This document shows, one piece after another, positions 1 through 9,538 of a stretch of DNA of 64,000 nucleotides (position 1 is its first letter; every line of letters starts with the position of its first letter). Position numbers and translations under genes: made by a program. The notes under the pieces are model-generated. The model saw only the letters and a list, made by a program, of their open reading frames with translations, searched no databases and was not told the DNA's origin. The stretch comes from an uncultured Pseudodesulfovibrio sp. (GTDB lineage Bacteria > Desulfobacterota > Desulfovibrionia > Desulfovibrionales > Desulfovibrionaceae): positions 2,810,001-2,874,000 of the forward strand of contig NZ_OY776488.1 in NCBI RefSeq assembly GCF_963675635.1. Direction: 5' to 3'.

Positions 1-13
1 GGTAGTGTGTTTG

Positions 14-892
14 CTACAGATCGAACGGTGTCAGGCTTTCAAAGCCGTCCTCAGTGATGACGATGGTCTGTTCGAATTGCGCGGAGAGAGATCCGTCTTT
101 GGTCACGGCGGTCCATTGGTCGTCGAGTACACGAACTTCTTTTCTGCCGAGGTTTATCATCGGTTCGATAGTAAATGTCATACCCGGGACAAGTGGTACG
201 TTGCCCCATTGTGAGCGAAAGTGCGGGACGTTGGGAGCCTCATGGAAATCGAGACCAACGCCGTGGCCCATGTATTCACGTACTACTGAACAGCCTTGCT
301 TTTCGGCATAGGTCTGGATTGCGGCGGAAATGTCGTTGATGATGTTTCCAGGCTTTGCCTGCTCCAGTCCCAGGCGAAGACATTCGCGGGCAACATCAAC
401 AATCTTTCGTGCATCCTGCGAAGGTGTCCCTACGAAAAAGGTCTGGTTGCAGTCAGCATAGTAGCCGTTGAGGATTGAGGTGATGTCCACGTTGACTATG
501 TCACCGTCTTTGAGAGTGTTCGTGCCGGGAATGCCGTGGCAAATGACTTCGTTTGGCGAGATGCAGACGCTTTTGGGGAAGCCCATGTAGTTCAGCGGGG
601 CGGGACGCGCATTGTTCTTGATGGTGAAGTCGTGGACCGCCTGGTTGATCTCTTCAGTCTGTACGCCAGGCCGTATCAAGTGCTTGATGGCTTCAAAGGT
701 CTGCATGACCAGTTTGCCGCAGCGGCGCATTCCTTCAATCTGTTCTGGCGTTTTCAGACGAACTTTGTACCGTCTATAGAAGGTTTCGGACAAATCCGGT
801 TTTTCCGAACTTGTCGTACTCATGCAGCATTTCTTGTATTTCTTGCCGCTGCCACAGGGGCAGGGGTCGTTGCGACCGACTTTGGCGTTCAT
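14..892 (-). CDS. map: Type I methionine aminopeptidase with N-terminal SEC-C zinc motif
   Basis: Removes the initiator methionine from nascent proteins in the cytoplasm. Residues about 10-23 form a SEC-C zinc-binding motif ([13 protein letters not shown]), a common N-terminal extension in this family that probably helps ribosome or protein binding. The remainder is the pita-bread peptidase fold with the metal ligands visible as D in VDITS, D in YYADCNQT, H in [11 protein letters not shown] in TIEPMI and E in AQFEQT. The ATG at 892 follows a good ribosome binding site (CAGGAGA), whereas the longer reading starts at a TTG. At 292 aa the length is normal for SEC-C-bearing MetAPs. It stands alone here and reads toward the window edge. 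Function is secure from the complete ligand set. Confidence 0.96.
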   Translation of the reverse strand: MNAKVGRNDPCPCGSGKKYKKCCMSTTSSEKPDLSETFYRRYKVRLKTPEQIEGMRRCGKLVMQTFEAIKHLIRPGVQTEEINQAVHDFTIKNNARPAPLNYMGFPKSVCISPNEVICHGIPGTNTLKDGDIVNVDITSILNGYYADCNQTFFVGTPSQDARKIVDVARECLRLGLEQAKPGNIINDISAAIQTYAEKQGCSVVREYMGHGVGLDFHEAPNVPHFRSQWGNVPLVPGMTFTIEPMINLGRKEVRVLDDQWTAVTKDGSLSAQFEQTIVITEDGFESLTPFDL

Positions 893-1222
893 CAAAAATC
901 TCCTGAATATATATTAGGCGGGCCTGTGCCCGTCGGAAAGAATAGATGTTTACAAAAAGAACGACGATTGAAAAGACTTAGCATGCATAAAGAATATGTT
1001 GTCGGGGTAATCCTGTGCTGCCGATCAAGTGAGCGCCGTGAGAAAAGGGAGAATTGACAGAACGGCCTTTTATTTCCTCCAAATCCATGCAAAAGCGAGA
1101 GCCTTGAGACGATTCGGCGGGTTGTGTACTGTCCTGGTGTCGTTTCCTACTGGTGAAAAGAATCTCTCGTGGAAAATGGTTTGTCTTGATCCGGCACAGG
1201 CTTCCGATCATTTGCGAACAGC
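893..1222. other. Intergenic region, no gene seen
   Basis: About 330 bases between map and the TetR gene. Short frames exist on both strands but none has a ribosome binding site or recognisable protein character. The part next to map should hold its promoter; an AT-rich block lies just upstream of the map ribosome binding site. No repeat or RNA gene was recognised. Confidence 0.5.
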
Positions 1223-1795
1223 TTACGCCTCATCTGTCCAGGGTAGCCAAGGCAGGCCCTCCTTCAACCCTCGGCGCATACGATCCGTTGACCCCTGTTG
1301 GTAGCCATACACTCTCATGCCGAAAATATGTAACATGAGACTGGTGGCGCGAACCGTACTCACGGCGTTGCTGAATTCCTTTTCGAGATAATTCTGGTAA
1401 ACCGCCTCCACCTCTCTCAGCTTGGCAGCGGCAAAGTCATGAAGAGTATTTCCCACAGCGGATAATTCAAGTTGGGTTTTAACAAGGAAGCAACTGCAAT
1501 AGTCTTTTTTTGTCGCTTCTTGCACATACATTTCGAGAATCCTGCAAAGACCTTCCCCGACACTTGGCGCGGTATCCAGTATCTCACGGATACTCAGGAT
1601 GCCTTTTTCGGCGTAACGCTGCATTGCTTCACGGTATATGGCCTCTTTGTTGCCGAATGAGAGATAGAGCGACCCGGGTTTCAAACCTGTTGCCTGGACC
1701 AACTGCTTCATTGATGAACCGTTGAAGCCGTGTTCCCAGAAAAGTTCTATCGACCTATCAAGTATGCAGTTCCTGTCATATTGGGCTTTTGCCAT
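1223..1795 (-). CDS. TetR/AcrR family transcriptional regulator
   Basis: A 190-aa one-component repressor. Residues 8-55 form the TetR helix-turn-helix (ILDRSIELFWEHGFNGSSM, then LVQATGLKPGSLYLSFGNKE), followed by an all-helical ligand-binding domain with several cysteines (DYCSC). It starts at an ATG preceded by a strong GAGGAGGAG ribosome binding site. It is divergent from the peroxiredoxin-like gene at 1992, and the space between them holds a perfect 22-bp palindrome of the kind TetR dimers bind. It therefore probably controls itself and that gene. The inducer is unknown. The neighbour suggests an oxidative or electrophile signal, which is inference. Confidence 0.92.
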   Translation of the reverse strand: MAKAQYDRNCILDRSIELFWEHGFNGSSMKQLVQATGLKPGSLYLSFGNKEAIYREAMQRYAEKGILSIREILDTAPSVGEGLCRILEMYVQEATKKDYCSCFLVKTQLELSAVGNTLHDFAAAKLREVEAVYQNYLEKEFSNAVSTVRATSLMLHIFGMRVYGYQQGSTDRMRRGLKEGLPWLPWTDEA

Positions 1796-1856
1796 CGCTC
1801 CTCCTCTTCTGGTTATGTTAATAACCTAGGTCCGATAAATACAGAATAAACCAATC

Positions 1857-1928
1857 AACTTGAATAGTCATTCAAAATGTTGTTGACGAGAAAAGCGTCT
1901 CGCCGTAACTTGAACGATCGTTCAAGTT
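1857..1928. promoter_or_regulatory. Divergent promoter region with two TetR-type operators
   Basis: A perfect 22-bp palindrome lies at 1907-1928 with core TTGAACGATCGTTCAA. A related imperfect palindrome (TTGAATAGTCATTCAA) lies at 1860-1875, so the two are centred about 50 bp apart. A TTGACG box at 1883-1888 sits between them. The arrangement fits repression of both divergent genes by the adjacent TetR protein. Confidence 0.75.
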
Positions 1929-1991
1929 CAAGATGTGAGTCGAAATGAGGTTTTTATGAAAATCAGAAGATAAAAAGAACAGGAGATCAAA

Positions 1992-2645
1992 ATGTCACTT
2001 GCTGAAAAAATCAATGAAATAAATGAAGAAGTGCGTGTGAACATTCCCGTCGATATTCAGGCCGTGATGGCAGAGGCAACAAAGACGTTGAGTGAGTCTG
2101 ATCTGGTTTCCAATGCGCCAAAGGCGGGTGACACAATGAAGAACTTCACGCTGCCGAATGCTCTCGGTGAAGAGCGGAGTCTCGATACGTTGAGGGAAAT
2201 CGGGCCGGTTGTCGTCACCTTCTACCGGGGAGGCTGGTGTCCATATTGTAATTTGGAGTTGCGTGCCTATCAGCACGTTCTGCCAGATATAACAGCTGCA
2301 GGAGCTTCGCTGGTTGCTATTACTCCGGAGCTTCCCGATGCCTCATTGTCGACAATCGAAAAAAACGGATTGGGATTTGAAGTGCTCACGGATGAGAACT
2401 CCAACTATGCAAGAAAACTGGGGCTTGTGTTTACTCTGCCGGAAGAATTGCAGGCTATATATACGCGTTTGGGGCTTCATCTCGAAAAGCATAATGGACA
2501 AGGGCAGTTTGATCTGCCTCTGGTCGCAACGTTTATTGTGGGAGTTGATGGTACCATTCTCAGTGCATTCGTGGATGCTGACTACAGGGTCCGTAAAGAA
2601 CCGAGCGAAATAGTGGAAGAATTGAAATTAAAAAGAAAAGGATAA
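1992..2645 (+). CDS. Peroxiredoxin-like (AhpC/TSA fold) protein
   Basis: A 217-aa thioredoxin-fold protein. Residues 44-200 match the AhpC/TSA domain, with the redox motif WCPYC (Cys83, Cys86) after the strand VVVTFYRGG. The adjacent cysteine pair resembles the peroxiredoxin-like/AhpC-TSA group that has a CxxC active site, and suggests thiol peroxidase or disulfide reductase activity in the cytoplasm. The ATG follows an AGGAGA ribosome binding site. It is transcribed away from the TetR gene through shared operators, so it is probably the regulated target. A terminator follows at 2729. The exact substrate cannot be read from sequence. Confidence 0.88.
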   Translation: MSLAEKINEINEEVRVNIPVDIQAVMAEATKTLSESDLVSNAPKAGDTMKNFTLPNALGEERSLDTLREIGPVVVTFYRGGWCPYCNLELRAYQHVLPDITAAGASLVAITPELPDASLSTIEKNGLGFEVLTDENSNYARKLGLVFTLPEELQAIYTRLGLHLEKHNGQGQFDLPLVATFIVGVDGTILSAFVDADYRVRKEPSEIVEELKLKRKG

Positions 2646-2728
2646 CGTAACGTCGGATCATACTCTGATGGTTTTATCGTTGAGTAACACCCTATCACTC
2701 AGGGATATGTTGGGATAATGTAAAACAG

Positions 2729-2758
2729 GCTCCGGAGATATCGATCTTCGGGGCTTTT
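2729..2758 (+). terminator. Rho-independent terminator of the peroxiredoxin-like gene
   Basis: A stem of GCTCCGGAG against CTTCGGGGC (with G-T pairs) is followed by a run of five T. It lies 85 bases after the stop codon. Confidence 0.7.
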
Positions 2759-3102
2759 TCATGCATTGCACGCAAGCAGGAAATGGCTGCGGCATAAACT
2801 CTAACCGATTAGGATATATTGAGGATATTGACGTAAGAGAGTTGATAAGAATCCCCGGAAGGTTGCTTGGTTCTGTGATTTTAACGAGTTGAAAAGAACA
2901 CCCTCGCTACAAATAATACGTTCGACAGAGATGGAGTGACAGGCGAGCCGACAAGGGGCGGTGCAATAAAGTTTTGTTTTCTGACAAATTGCCGCATAGT
3001 TTCTACCTTATGAAGAGTCCTGCCAACTTCTCGCCTTGAACCCACATGAATGAGTATGTAGTCTTATGAGTAAATTCCCTTTCCGCAGAGAAGGAGTGAC
3101 AC
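2759..3102. other. Intergenic region, no gene seen
   Basis: About 340 bases between the terminator and the N-acetyltransferase. No coding frame or RNA family was recognised. The promoter of the downstream gene should lie here. Confidence 0.5.
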
Positions 3103-3900
3103 ATGGGAGTCTTCGAATTCGATTTGGTCGAGTACCTTCGACGACTGCATTTTTCAGGGAATATATCAGCGACAACGGAGGGGCTGCATGCCTTGCAACG
3201 GGCGCAATTGTACAATATCCCCTTCGAGAATTTTGACATCCAGCTCGGCCGAGGTGTCGATCTCAATCAGGAACACCTCTTTGATAAACTCGTGCTCAGT
3301 CCTCGTGGGGGCTACTGCTTCGAGCTGAACGGTTTGTTTCTGATGGCGCTTCGTGCTTTCGGATTCGAGGCCCGCTCTTTGTTGGCCCGGGTTCATTTGT
3401 CGGGGCAACCCTCTGGACGTGGGCATCAACTTTCCCTTGTCAATGTGGAGGGCCGTCAATGGTTGGTGGATGTGGGATTCGGAGAGGACGCCCCCTTAGG
3501 GCCCTACCTGTTTGAACGGGGGGCGGTTCAGGATATCGGTGGAAAGTTGACTCGCCTGATTGACGGCGGTGTTTTCGGGAACATGCTTCAGGTACGCGCC
3601 GATGATGGGTGGAAGAACCTCTACAGTTTTGACATGGAGCATGTCTGTCAGGGCGACATCAACTACGGTGTCCACTATACGTCAACCAACCTCAATTCAT
3701 TCTTCACCACTTCTCGGGTCGCCATGAAACCTCTTGAGGATGGAATGGTTACACTCTTCAACAACAGGCTCACCCTGTCCCGGGACGGACAGGAAAAAGT
3801 AATGCAACTGCCTGAAGGTCAGGGGTATCTGGACGCGCTGAAGGTTCATTTTGGTATCGAGCTCGACGCGTCTTACGAAGCTTTGAGACCCGTTGAGTAA
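3103..3900 (+). CDS. nat: Arylamine N-acetyltransferase
   Basis: Transfers acetyl from acetyl-CoA to arylamines, arylhydrazines or similar acceptors by a ping-pong mechanism in the cytoplasm. The NAT catalytic triad is visible: Cys72 in RGGYCFELN, His108 in GRGHQLSLV and Asp123 in LVDVGFGED. The typical N-terminal segment LQRAQLYNIPFENFDI is present. At 265 aa it is the usual bacterial NAT length. The ATG follows a GAAGGAG ribosome binding site. It is monocistronic; a tRNA-Glu scar lies just downstream. The natural substrate is unknown. Confidence 0.94.
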   Translation: MGVFEFDLVEYLRRLHFSGNISATTEGLHALQRAQLYNIPFENFDIQLGRGVDLNQEHLFDKLVLSPRGGYCFELNGLFLMALRAFGFEARSLLARVHLSGQPSGRGHQLSLVNVEGRQWLVDVGFGEDAPLGPYLFERGAVQDIGGKLTRLIDGGVFGNMLQVRADDGWKNLYSFDMEHVCQGDINYGVHYTSTNLNSFFTTSRVAMKPLEDGMVTLFNNRLTLSRDGQEKVMQLPEGQGYLDALKVHFGIELDASYEALRPVE

Positions 3901-3953
3901 GAGCTGGCAGGGCTCACAATTCATGCTTCAACACCCTTTAAAAACGAAAAAAA

Positions 3954-4031
3954 GTTACAGCGTTAACTGTAACCTTTTATAATTTCGTGGCGTTCCCAAG
4001 GGAGTGGTGCCCCCTGTTGTTGGCGTGAGGG
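3954..4031 (-). repeat. Scar 1: hairpin plus degenerate tRNA-Glu 3' half (old attachment site)
   Basis: Positions 3954-3973 form a perfect inverted repeat (GTTACAG, 6-base loop, CTGTAAC). Fourteen bases on, 3988-4031 matches about 34 of 44 bases of the 3' part of the tRNA-Glu gene at 36991. Similarity stops at the anticodon loop, exactly where the intact island att repeat stops. The same hairpin-plus-tRNA composite recurs at 5979 and 9608. It is read as the most decayed of three attachment scars. Confidence 0.7.
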
Positions 4032-4087
4032 GGATAGAGAAAAATACGGAAGCCGCTTGCCAACGTGTATTCCGATTAACGAGTCAA

Positions 4088-5776
4088 TCAAGCTTGGTAC
4101 TTGTCCAGGAAGCGGCGTTCATCCTCGGCCGCACCGATGACAAGCAGCGAAGTCCCTTTGTCGAGCGGGAGCATCGGGTCCGGGTTGATTTCCATTTCTT
4201 CACCACGGGAGACCGCAATGATGCTACACCCGGTGTCGTTGCGAATGTTGCTTTCCATGAGTGTTTTGTCGGCAAGCGAGGACCCCACCTCGACCCGGAA
4301 AATGTTCAGTCCTTCGGTTAAGGTCATTACCTTGCCCGGACTCAGTAGGTTGATGATGGTGTTGGCTGCCATGGTGGCATAGGACATGACCAGATCGGCA
4401 CCGGCCTTGTGCAGGATCGTGATGTTTCTGTCGAACGTTGCCCTGCTGATAATCTGAATGTCCGGTCTAAGCCGCCTGCAATATATCGTCAGATAGATGT
4501 TCAGGTCGTCGTTGTGCGTGGTGATGAACACTGATGGCGCGCTATCGATTCCCGCGGCCTTTAGTACGTCGAGGTCCGAGGCGCTGCCGTGGATGTAGTG
4601 AATTTCGTCGTGGATGAGTTTTGGGTTTTTTTCCACAATCATGTAGTCAATGTTCCGTTGTTTGAGCACCCGCGCGGCAGACTGTCCCACACGACCGCCG
4701 CCGAGAATGAGCACCGGTGCGTCCATGGGCGGAGCCTCGCCGACAAATTCGTCGTAAGCCTTCAACTGTTCTTCGGTTCCGGCCATTATCATTATTGTTT
4801 TGGAACTGATGACAGTCTCTGGGCGGGCGGGTACCAAACGGCCATGCTCCCAGAGTCCTACGATGTTCATGCCGGTGGCATCGCGCAGGCCGCAGTCCTT
4901 GACGGTTCGGCCCACAAGCGGTGTGTCCATGGCGGGAGCTTCGGAAATATTGAGTTTGTTGATGTTGCCAATGACGTTGCTCCGGGCACCGGTGCCGAGG
5001 GTGCGTCGGGCGAGCATTTCTCCGAGCATATACATGAATTGGAAGACGTAGCTCGATCCTGCCAACTGGAGAATGTCCACGGATTCTTCAGAGTCGGCAT
5101 TTGCCACCACCTGTACGTCTGTAGACACCTCGCGAATCGTGTAGGCCGCATTGGTATTTTTCATGTCGTCGCTCAGAAGTACGACCATGGCCGCCTGATC
5201 GGCCCGCAAAAGTGAGTAGGTTTGCGGATTGTCGGAATCGCCCACCACGGCCTTGTATCCTTGATCGACCAAATCCAGCGCGTGGTTCACGTCGTTGACC
5301 AGAAAGCAATACTGGTAGTTGAACTGCCTTACGCGTGTAGCCAGACTGAGGGCCACTCTGTCGGAGCCGATAATGATCAGGTGTCCAGATGTCTCCTCGG
5401 GCAATTCCCGGGCAGCCCTCGACTTGCTTTGGGCCTCAAGGAACGGGGCGTAAAAGAATTGAATGAAGGTGAAAGGGAGCATCACCAGCAGAAAAACGAT
5501 GCCCGACATGAGGACGCAGAGCGTAAACACCATTCCGATATCAGATGTAAAGGTAATGTCGCCGAATCCAAGTGTGGACATGACCGTCAGCGTCCAATAC
5601 ACGCCGGTAATCCAAGAATAATGCTGCCCTTCCATTTCCATGAGTATATGGAATAAAACACTGGAAGCCCCGATGAAGAGACACAGAAACAGGATAAACC
5701 TGATGAGGGAATGCAGGTTGCGCTTTGCGCGACGATCATGAAAAAAATACAGCAACTGGGAAGGAAGAAATTTCAT
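4088..5776 (-). CDS. Two-TM potassium channel with two RCK (TrkA) domains
   Basis: An inner-membrane K+ channel with cytoplasmic regulation. The first membrane helix is at about residues 21-45, the pore loop carries the filter TLGFGD (68-73, a variant of TVGYGD), and the second helix spans about 80-107. Two tandem RCK units follow. The first Rossmann domain is degenerate (GSDRVA). A TrkA_C-like piece comes next, then a second Rossmann domain with an intact GGGRVG nucleotide motif and a final TrkA_C domain. The ATG at 5776 (MKFLPSQ) is preferred because a GAGAG box precedes it; a start 10 codons earlier at 5806 lacks one. It sits alone between two tRNA-Glu scars, so it may be cargo of an old element. 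Confidence 0.9.
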   Translation of the reverse strand: MKFLPSQLLYFFHDRRAKRNLHSLIRFILFLCLFIGASSVLFHILMEMEGQHYSWITGVYWTLTVMSTLGFGDITFTSDIGMVFTLCVLMSGIVFLLVMLPFTFIQFFYAPFLEAQSKSRAARELPEETSGHLIIIGSDRVALSLATRVRQFNYQYCFLVNDVNHALDLVDQGYKAVVGDSDNPQTYSLLRADQAAMVVLLSDDMKNTNAAYTIREVSTDVQVVANADSEESVDILQLAGSSYVFQFMYMLGEMLARRTLGTGARSNVIGNINKLNISEAPAMDTPLVGRTVKDCGLRDATGMNIVGLWEHGRLVPARPETVISSKTIMIMAGTEEQLKAYDEFVGEAPPMDAPVLILGGGRVGQSAARVLKQRNIDYMIVEKNPKLIHDEIHYIHGSASDLDVLKAAGIDSAPSVFITTHNDDLNIYLTIYCRRLRPDIQIISRATFDRNITILHKAGADLVMSYATMAANTIINLLSPGKVMTLTEGLNIFRVEVGSSLADKTLMESNIRNDTGCSIIAVSRGEEMEINPDPMLPLDKGTSLLVIGAAEDERRFLDKYQA

Positions 5777-6402
5777 TGCTCTCGCTTTGCTTTTATGGCC
5801 GGCCATTAGGTATAATGGATGAATTTATACTGGTTTTGCTGGATTCTGAAAAGTTAAATCACAAAACTATGGGTATGGGCAGAAGATTAAACAGTTGCTT
5901 GTTCCTTCGGTTGCGTTGAAAACGCTTGGAGAATTGACGGCAACGTTGCGCTTATATGGTGACCACACAAACGAAAAAACGGTGACAGTGTTAACTGTAC
6001 CCGTTTAAAAATTACGCGAGGGTCCCAAGGGGGGCCCCTGTTGCCGCCGTGAGAGGGTTTGCCGTTCGTCCAGTGATTTAAGTGTGTTGTGCAATCACAG
6101 TGTCCCGTCTGCGCCAGACATTCCATAAACCCAACAGGTTTATGTTCTTATTGTATTTAATGTCCGTTTTCAGACGGGCGGTTCAGACTCCAGCTTGCTT
6201 ATACTCGGCTACAAGGGAGCGAGTATCGGCCCTCGTTAGGCTGAACCATCAGAGGTCGTTACAGAATCCGTCTTTTCTGTTTTACCCTTCTTTCTTCATC
6301 TCAAGAGCGGGGGATGGAGGAAGGTATGGTGTTTCTGATAGTTATTGATCATCTCTTGCCAGCGAATTGTTCGAAGAATTAGATTCATTTTTTCAAGGAC
6401 GA
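5777..6402. other. Intergenic region holding scar 2, otherwise no gene seen
   Basis: About 625 bases between the channel gene and the CyuP-type permease. The only recognisable structure is the hairpin/tRNA-Glu composite at 5979-6054. The rest has short frames without ribosome binding sites and looks like decayed DNA. Confidence 0.5.
5979..6054 (-). repeat. Scar 2: hairpin plus degenerate tRNA-Glu 3' half (old attachment site)
   Basis: Positions 5979-6005 form a hairpin closely related to those at 3954 and 9611 (shared core GTTAACTGTA). It is followed at about 6015-6054 by a tRNA-Glu 3' segment with a deletion of about four bases in the T-loop and a nearly perfect second half (CCCCTGTTGCCGCCGTGAGAG, one mismatch). 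Similarity ends at the same anticodon-loop position as in the other copies. Confidence 0.7.
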
Positions 6403-7641
6403 TTAGTTCTCTGCTAAAGCAAACAAGGGCGACAACACGAGCAGGACTCCTGTCAAAACGATGATCCAGGATTCCAGATTGCGGTATTTAGCCAGCGCAT
6501 CAACTTTGTAGACAAGGAGGACGGGGATGAAGCAGCCGATGACGGCGAAAATAGGGCTGCAGATGCTGGTGAAATAGAGAATGGGGAAATTAACTATGGT
6601 AGCCGTCCAGCCGAGCAACACGATGAGGCCCACGATTCCGGCGGATACTTTGGTCATGTTAACAGTTTCCTTAGGCCTGCCCTTAGCGAAAAGATTCAGA
6701 TACAGTCCGGTGCAAGCTTCGTGCAGTCCGAGCAAGACACCGAAAAAGGATGTCGTTACGGCGCAGATGTCAATAATCACCCCTAGGGCAGGAACAAATC
6801 CTCCGGGTATGGTTTTATTCATTACCGCCAGGAAAGACGTATTGGCCACGAAGGCGTTGTAAGCTTCTTGATGTGTGATGGACATGGTGCAGGAAAAGGC
6901 AAAGAAAAAGACCACCCCTCCAAGGATAAAAAAAGCGTAGTTCATGATTTGCATCGCTTTTTTTTTGGCTACTGCGATGTCCTTATACTCGGAGCGTGCG
7001 TAGACTACCGTCGGGCTTAACGACTGGAGAAACAGAATCGAGGTCATGGCAAAGGGCAACGTCACGACAGTTTCGAACAGCGTTCCCCATAAAGTAGAGA
7101 AGGCCTTGCTGTTGTTGAGATCCCAGTGTGGGGTGATCATCAGGGCAAGGATAACCAAAGAAAGAAGAATGACGACGATCAGAATTTTGGACAGGTAGAA
7201 CATCAGGGTTTTACTCGCAAAAGCGAGAAAGACCAAGAAGCCGATCAACAGCAGGGCATAGAGGTGGTTCTCGGACAATAGCCCGTGAGTGAACCCTGCG
7301 GCCTGAATGTAGGAGGCGCTGTCATTGGTGACGGTTTCGCTGTATACGCAAAGCCAGATCAGAAGCATCACAAAATAAATGATGCCCAATGCCGTTCCCC
7401 ATTTGTTGCCCAGGTATTCTCCAATCGTCGACGTATAGTCAGAGGCGTCTCGAGACTCAATCAAGGTATTGATATACAAACGTTGAAATAGATAAAGGGC
7501 GGGATAAGCAAGGGCTATGGCCAACAGAAAGGTCCACAGGCCGACCAGTCCGGCCTGAATGGGCAAGAAGACTATGCCCGCCCCGATGCCCATGCCGATA
7601 TTGACAGCCACCCATCCCCAATCCTTGGAATTCATTCTCAT
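6403..7641 (-). CDS. HAAAP-family amino acid permease, CyuP-like
   Basis: A 412-aa inner-membrane transporter with about 11 hydrophobic helices. The N-terminus (GWVAVNIGMGIGAGIVFLP) is typical of the hydroxy/aromatic amino acid permease family (SdaC, TdcC, CyuP/YhaO). It lies 108 bases downstream of, and co-oriented with, a CyuA-type cysteine desulfidase gene. In E. coli the same pair forms the cyuPA operon, with CyuP importing cysteine. L-cysteine or serine import is therefore the best guess, but specificity cannot be read from the sequence. The pair lies between tRNA-Glu scars 2 and 3. Confidence 0.85.
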   Translation of the reverse strand: MRMNSKDWGWVAVNIGMGIGAGIVFLPIQAGLVGLWTFLLAIALAYPALYLFQRLYINTLIESRDASDYTSTIGEYLGNKWGTALGIIYFVMLLIWLCVYSETVTNDSASYIQAAGFTHGLLSENHLYALLLIGFLVFLAFASKTLMFYLSKILIVVILLSLVILALMITPHWDLNNSKAFSTLWGTLFETVVTLPFAMTSILFLQSLSPTVVYARSEYKDIAVAKKKAMQIMNYAFFILGGVVFFFAFSCTMSITHQEAYNAFVANTSFLAVMNKTIPGGFVPALGVIIDICAVTTSFFGVLLGLHEACTGLYLNLFAKGRPKETVNMTKVSAGIVGLIVLLGWTATIVNFPILYFTSICSPIFAVIGCFIPVLLVYKVDALAKYRNLESWIIVLTGVLLVLSPLFALAEN

Positions 7642-7749
7642 GCGTGCAGCTCTTTTGCGGTTAGTCGATTCTTGAAAATGTCACTTCAGAAGTCTCTGAG
7701 CGCCTTTCTTGAGTGCTGGAAGGGAAAGCATCCGTTTCGATGATAGAGG

Positions 7750-9042
7750 TCAGGATGTCATGATTTTTAGAATTGTCTCATCCGTCTGTTTCATGCCAAT
7801 GCTGGCCAACTCACCAATATTGCGGATGGTGGCTTCTACATCGCTGCCTACGATTCCGTCGCCGCCATGGAGATCCTTGTGATAGGCAGCCAGGGTAGCT
7901 GAATCGAACGCCGCGTATATGCCTGTAGCGATTTTCATGGCGCAGGACGGCTTGGCACCGTCGCAGATGATGCCGGAAACGTTTGCCAGGGTGTTAATGA
8001 CGGCGTGGGCCACAGTCGCATAGTCCGCGCCGAGCAAGAAGGTGATGGCACCGCTGACCCCGGCCGCAGCGCACATGGCGCCGCAGTATGCGGACAAACG
8101 CCCCACCTTGGTCTTGATGTGCACGGTGCACAGATGGGACAGAAAAAGCGCCCGGATCAACTGATCCTCAGAGAACCCTTTCATCTGGGCACACTTGATC
8201 ACCGGCAAAGAGGCGGTCATGCCTTGATTGCCGCTGCCGCTGGTCGTCATCACGGGCAGAGGGCAGCCGCTCATGCGGGCATCACTTCCGGCGGCAGCGT
8301 AACTGGCGCAGCGATTTCGGATATCGTCTCCATAGATTCCCTGCTCAATATTTTTGACGATACTGCTGCCAATGTTCACGCCGTAGGTGTTTTGCAGTCC
8401 CTCATCCGCAATGGTACTGTTCAGTTCTATGACCTGCTTAAACAATGGGCGAATCAGCTCAAGGTCGATGCTTTTGGCTAAATCATAGATCAGCTTGACC
8501 GACAGAATGGAGCGGTCTTCCTCGGTCGTATTGAAATTTTCCGGGGAAAATCCACGGTCAAGAAGTACTTGGCCGTCTTTGACCACTTTGGTGAGGTTGG
8601 TGTGTAGGTACTGCACTTCCACTAAGGCGCTTTTATCTTCAGAAAAAGCCTCGACTCGTACATAGAGTTTTACCGGAGTCTTCTCGTGGATAATTTCAAA
8701 CGATGTCTTATTCAGATACTCTCTGACATCCACCATGTCATGCTCGGTCACCTCGCTGATGACCATCAGATCCTTTTTGCAGTCTCCGGCCACAAGGCCC
8801 ATGGCCGCAGCGGTTTCAATGCCTATCATCCCACCGCTGTTGGGTACGACAACGCTTTTCACGTTTTTGATTATGTTGCCTGAAACAAAAATTTTCACGC
8901 GGTCAGGAAGCTCGCCCAGCACCTCTTTGGCCTTGGCGGCAACCAGGGCAATGGCAATAGGCTCTGTACATCCCTGCGCCGGAACGATTTCCTCATGCAG
9001 AATTCTTAATACTTTATCTGTTGTATCCTGATTGTCCGGCAT
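7750..9042 (-). CDS. cyuA: L-cysteine desulfidase (CyuA/UPF0597 family)
   Basis: Predicted Fe-S lyase that breaks L-cysteine into pyruvate, ammonia and sulfide. The family marker near the N-terminus (EEIVPAQGCTEPIAIALVAAKA) and the serine-dehydratase-alpha-like C-terminal half with conserved cysteines (CPLPVMTTSGSGNQG; SAYCGAMCAAAG; ICDGAKPSCAMKI) are all present. The start at 9042 (MPDNQDT) has a GGGAGAG ribosome binding site and gives 430 aa, the usual length; an open extension upstream to 9153 lacks support. It is first in a probable operon with the downstream permease. The likely role is use of cysteine as a carbon, nitrogen or sulfide source. Confidence 0.9.
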   Translation of the reverse strand: MPDNQDTTDKVLRILHEEIVPAQGCTEPIAIALVAAKAKEVLGELPDRVKIFVSGNIIKNVKSVVVPNSGGMIGIETAAAMGLVAGDCKKDLMVISEVTEHDMVDVREYLNKTSFEIIHEKTPVKLYVRVEAFSEDKSALVEVQYLHTNLTKVVKDGQVLLDRGFSPENFNTTEEDRSILSVKLIYDLAKSIDLELIRPLFKQVIELNSTIADEGLQNTYGVNIGSSIVKNIEQGIYGDDIRNRCASYAAAGSDARMSGCPLPVMTTSGSGNQGMTASLPVIKCAQMKGFSEDQLIRALFLSHLCTVHIKTKVGRLSAYCGAMCAAAGVSGAITFLLGADYATVAHAVINTLANVSGIICDGAKPSCAMKIATGIYAAFDSATLAAYHKDLHGGDGIVGSDVEATIRNIGELASIGMKQTDETILKIMTS

Positions 9043-9112
9043 TATTCTCTCCCTGATTCGTTCCAAGTTATTGCCGCATTCTTGTTCAAAATTTTCTATA
9101 GATTCTTCATGC

Positions 9113-9328
9113 TTAAACGCGCGTTTTGCAAATAGCAAGAACATGGTGCCCATCTATCAAAAGAAAGAGAATTAGGGGACATCTTCGTAACTCCAGATGC
9201 GCCTCGAAGAGACGGCCTTCCTTGTCGTAGGAGTACTTCCAGGTGACGGATCTGCCCGCCACGGTTTCCTGTTTCTCGATGATTCGATCGTTTGGGTCAT
9301 GCTTCAGCCTGAATTCGAATACGCTCAT
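9113..9328 (-). CDS. Small hypothetical protein, possibly truncated, with a YD-repeat-like segment
   Basis: A 71-aa frame starting at an ATG with a good GAAGGAG ribosome binding site. The first 46 residues read like a real protein (MSVFEFRLKHDPNDRIIEKQ, then VTWKYSYDKEGRLFEAHLE, which resembles one YD repeat). The last 25 residues are hydrophobic and cysteine-bearing and look unrelated, so the gene may be a 5' fragment whose tail was replaced. It lies between cyuA and the attL scar in DNA reshaped by integrations. Function unknown. Confidence 0.4.
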   Translation of the reverse strand: MSVFEFRLKHDPNDRIIEKQETVAGRSVTWKYSYDKEGRLFEAHLELRRCPLILFLLIDGHHVLAICKTRV

Positions 9329-9538
9329 AATTGTCTCCTTCGGGCCACAGAGTTGGACAGCCCCGTCGTTATTTGCGAGGAGCGTATCACGGGTTTCTCG
9401 GCCAAGATGGACAAAATACGGCGGTGTCGGTTGAATACAGCTTAATGCCGGTCACATGCACAGTGTGGTCGGCAAAACGCAAGGCAATTTCCGAAGATAC
9501 CGCTTGACAGGTTTTGAAGACAGGCCTGAATTTACCTG

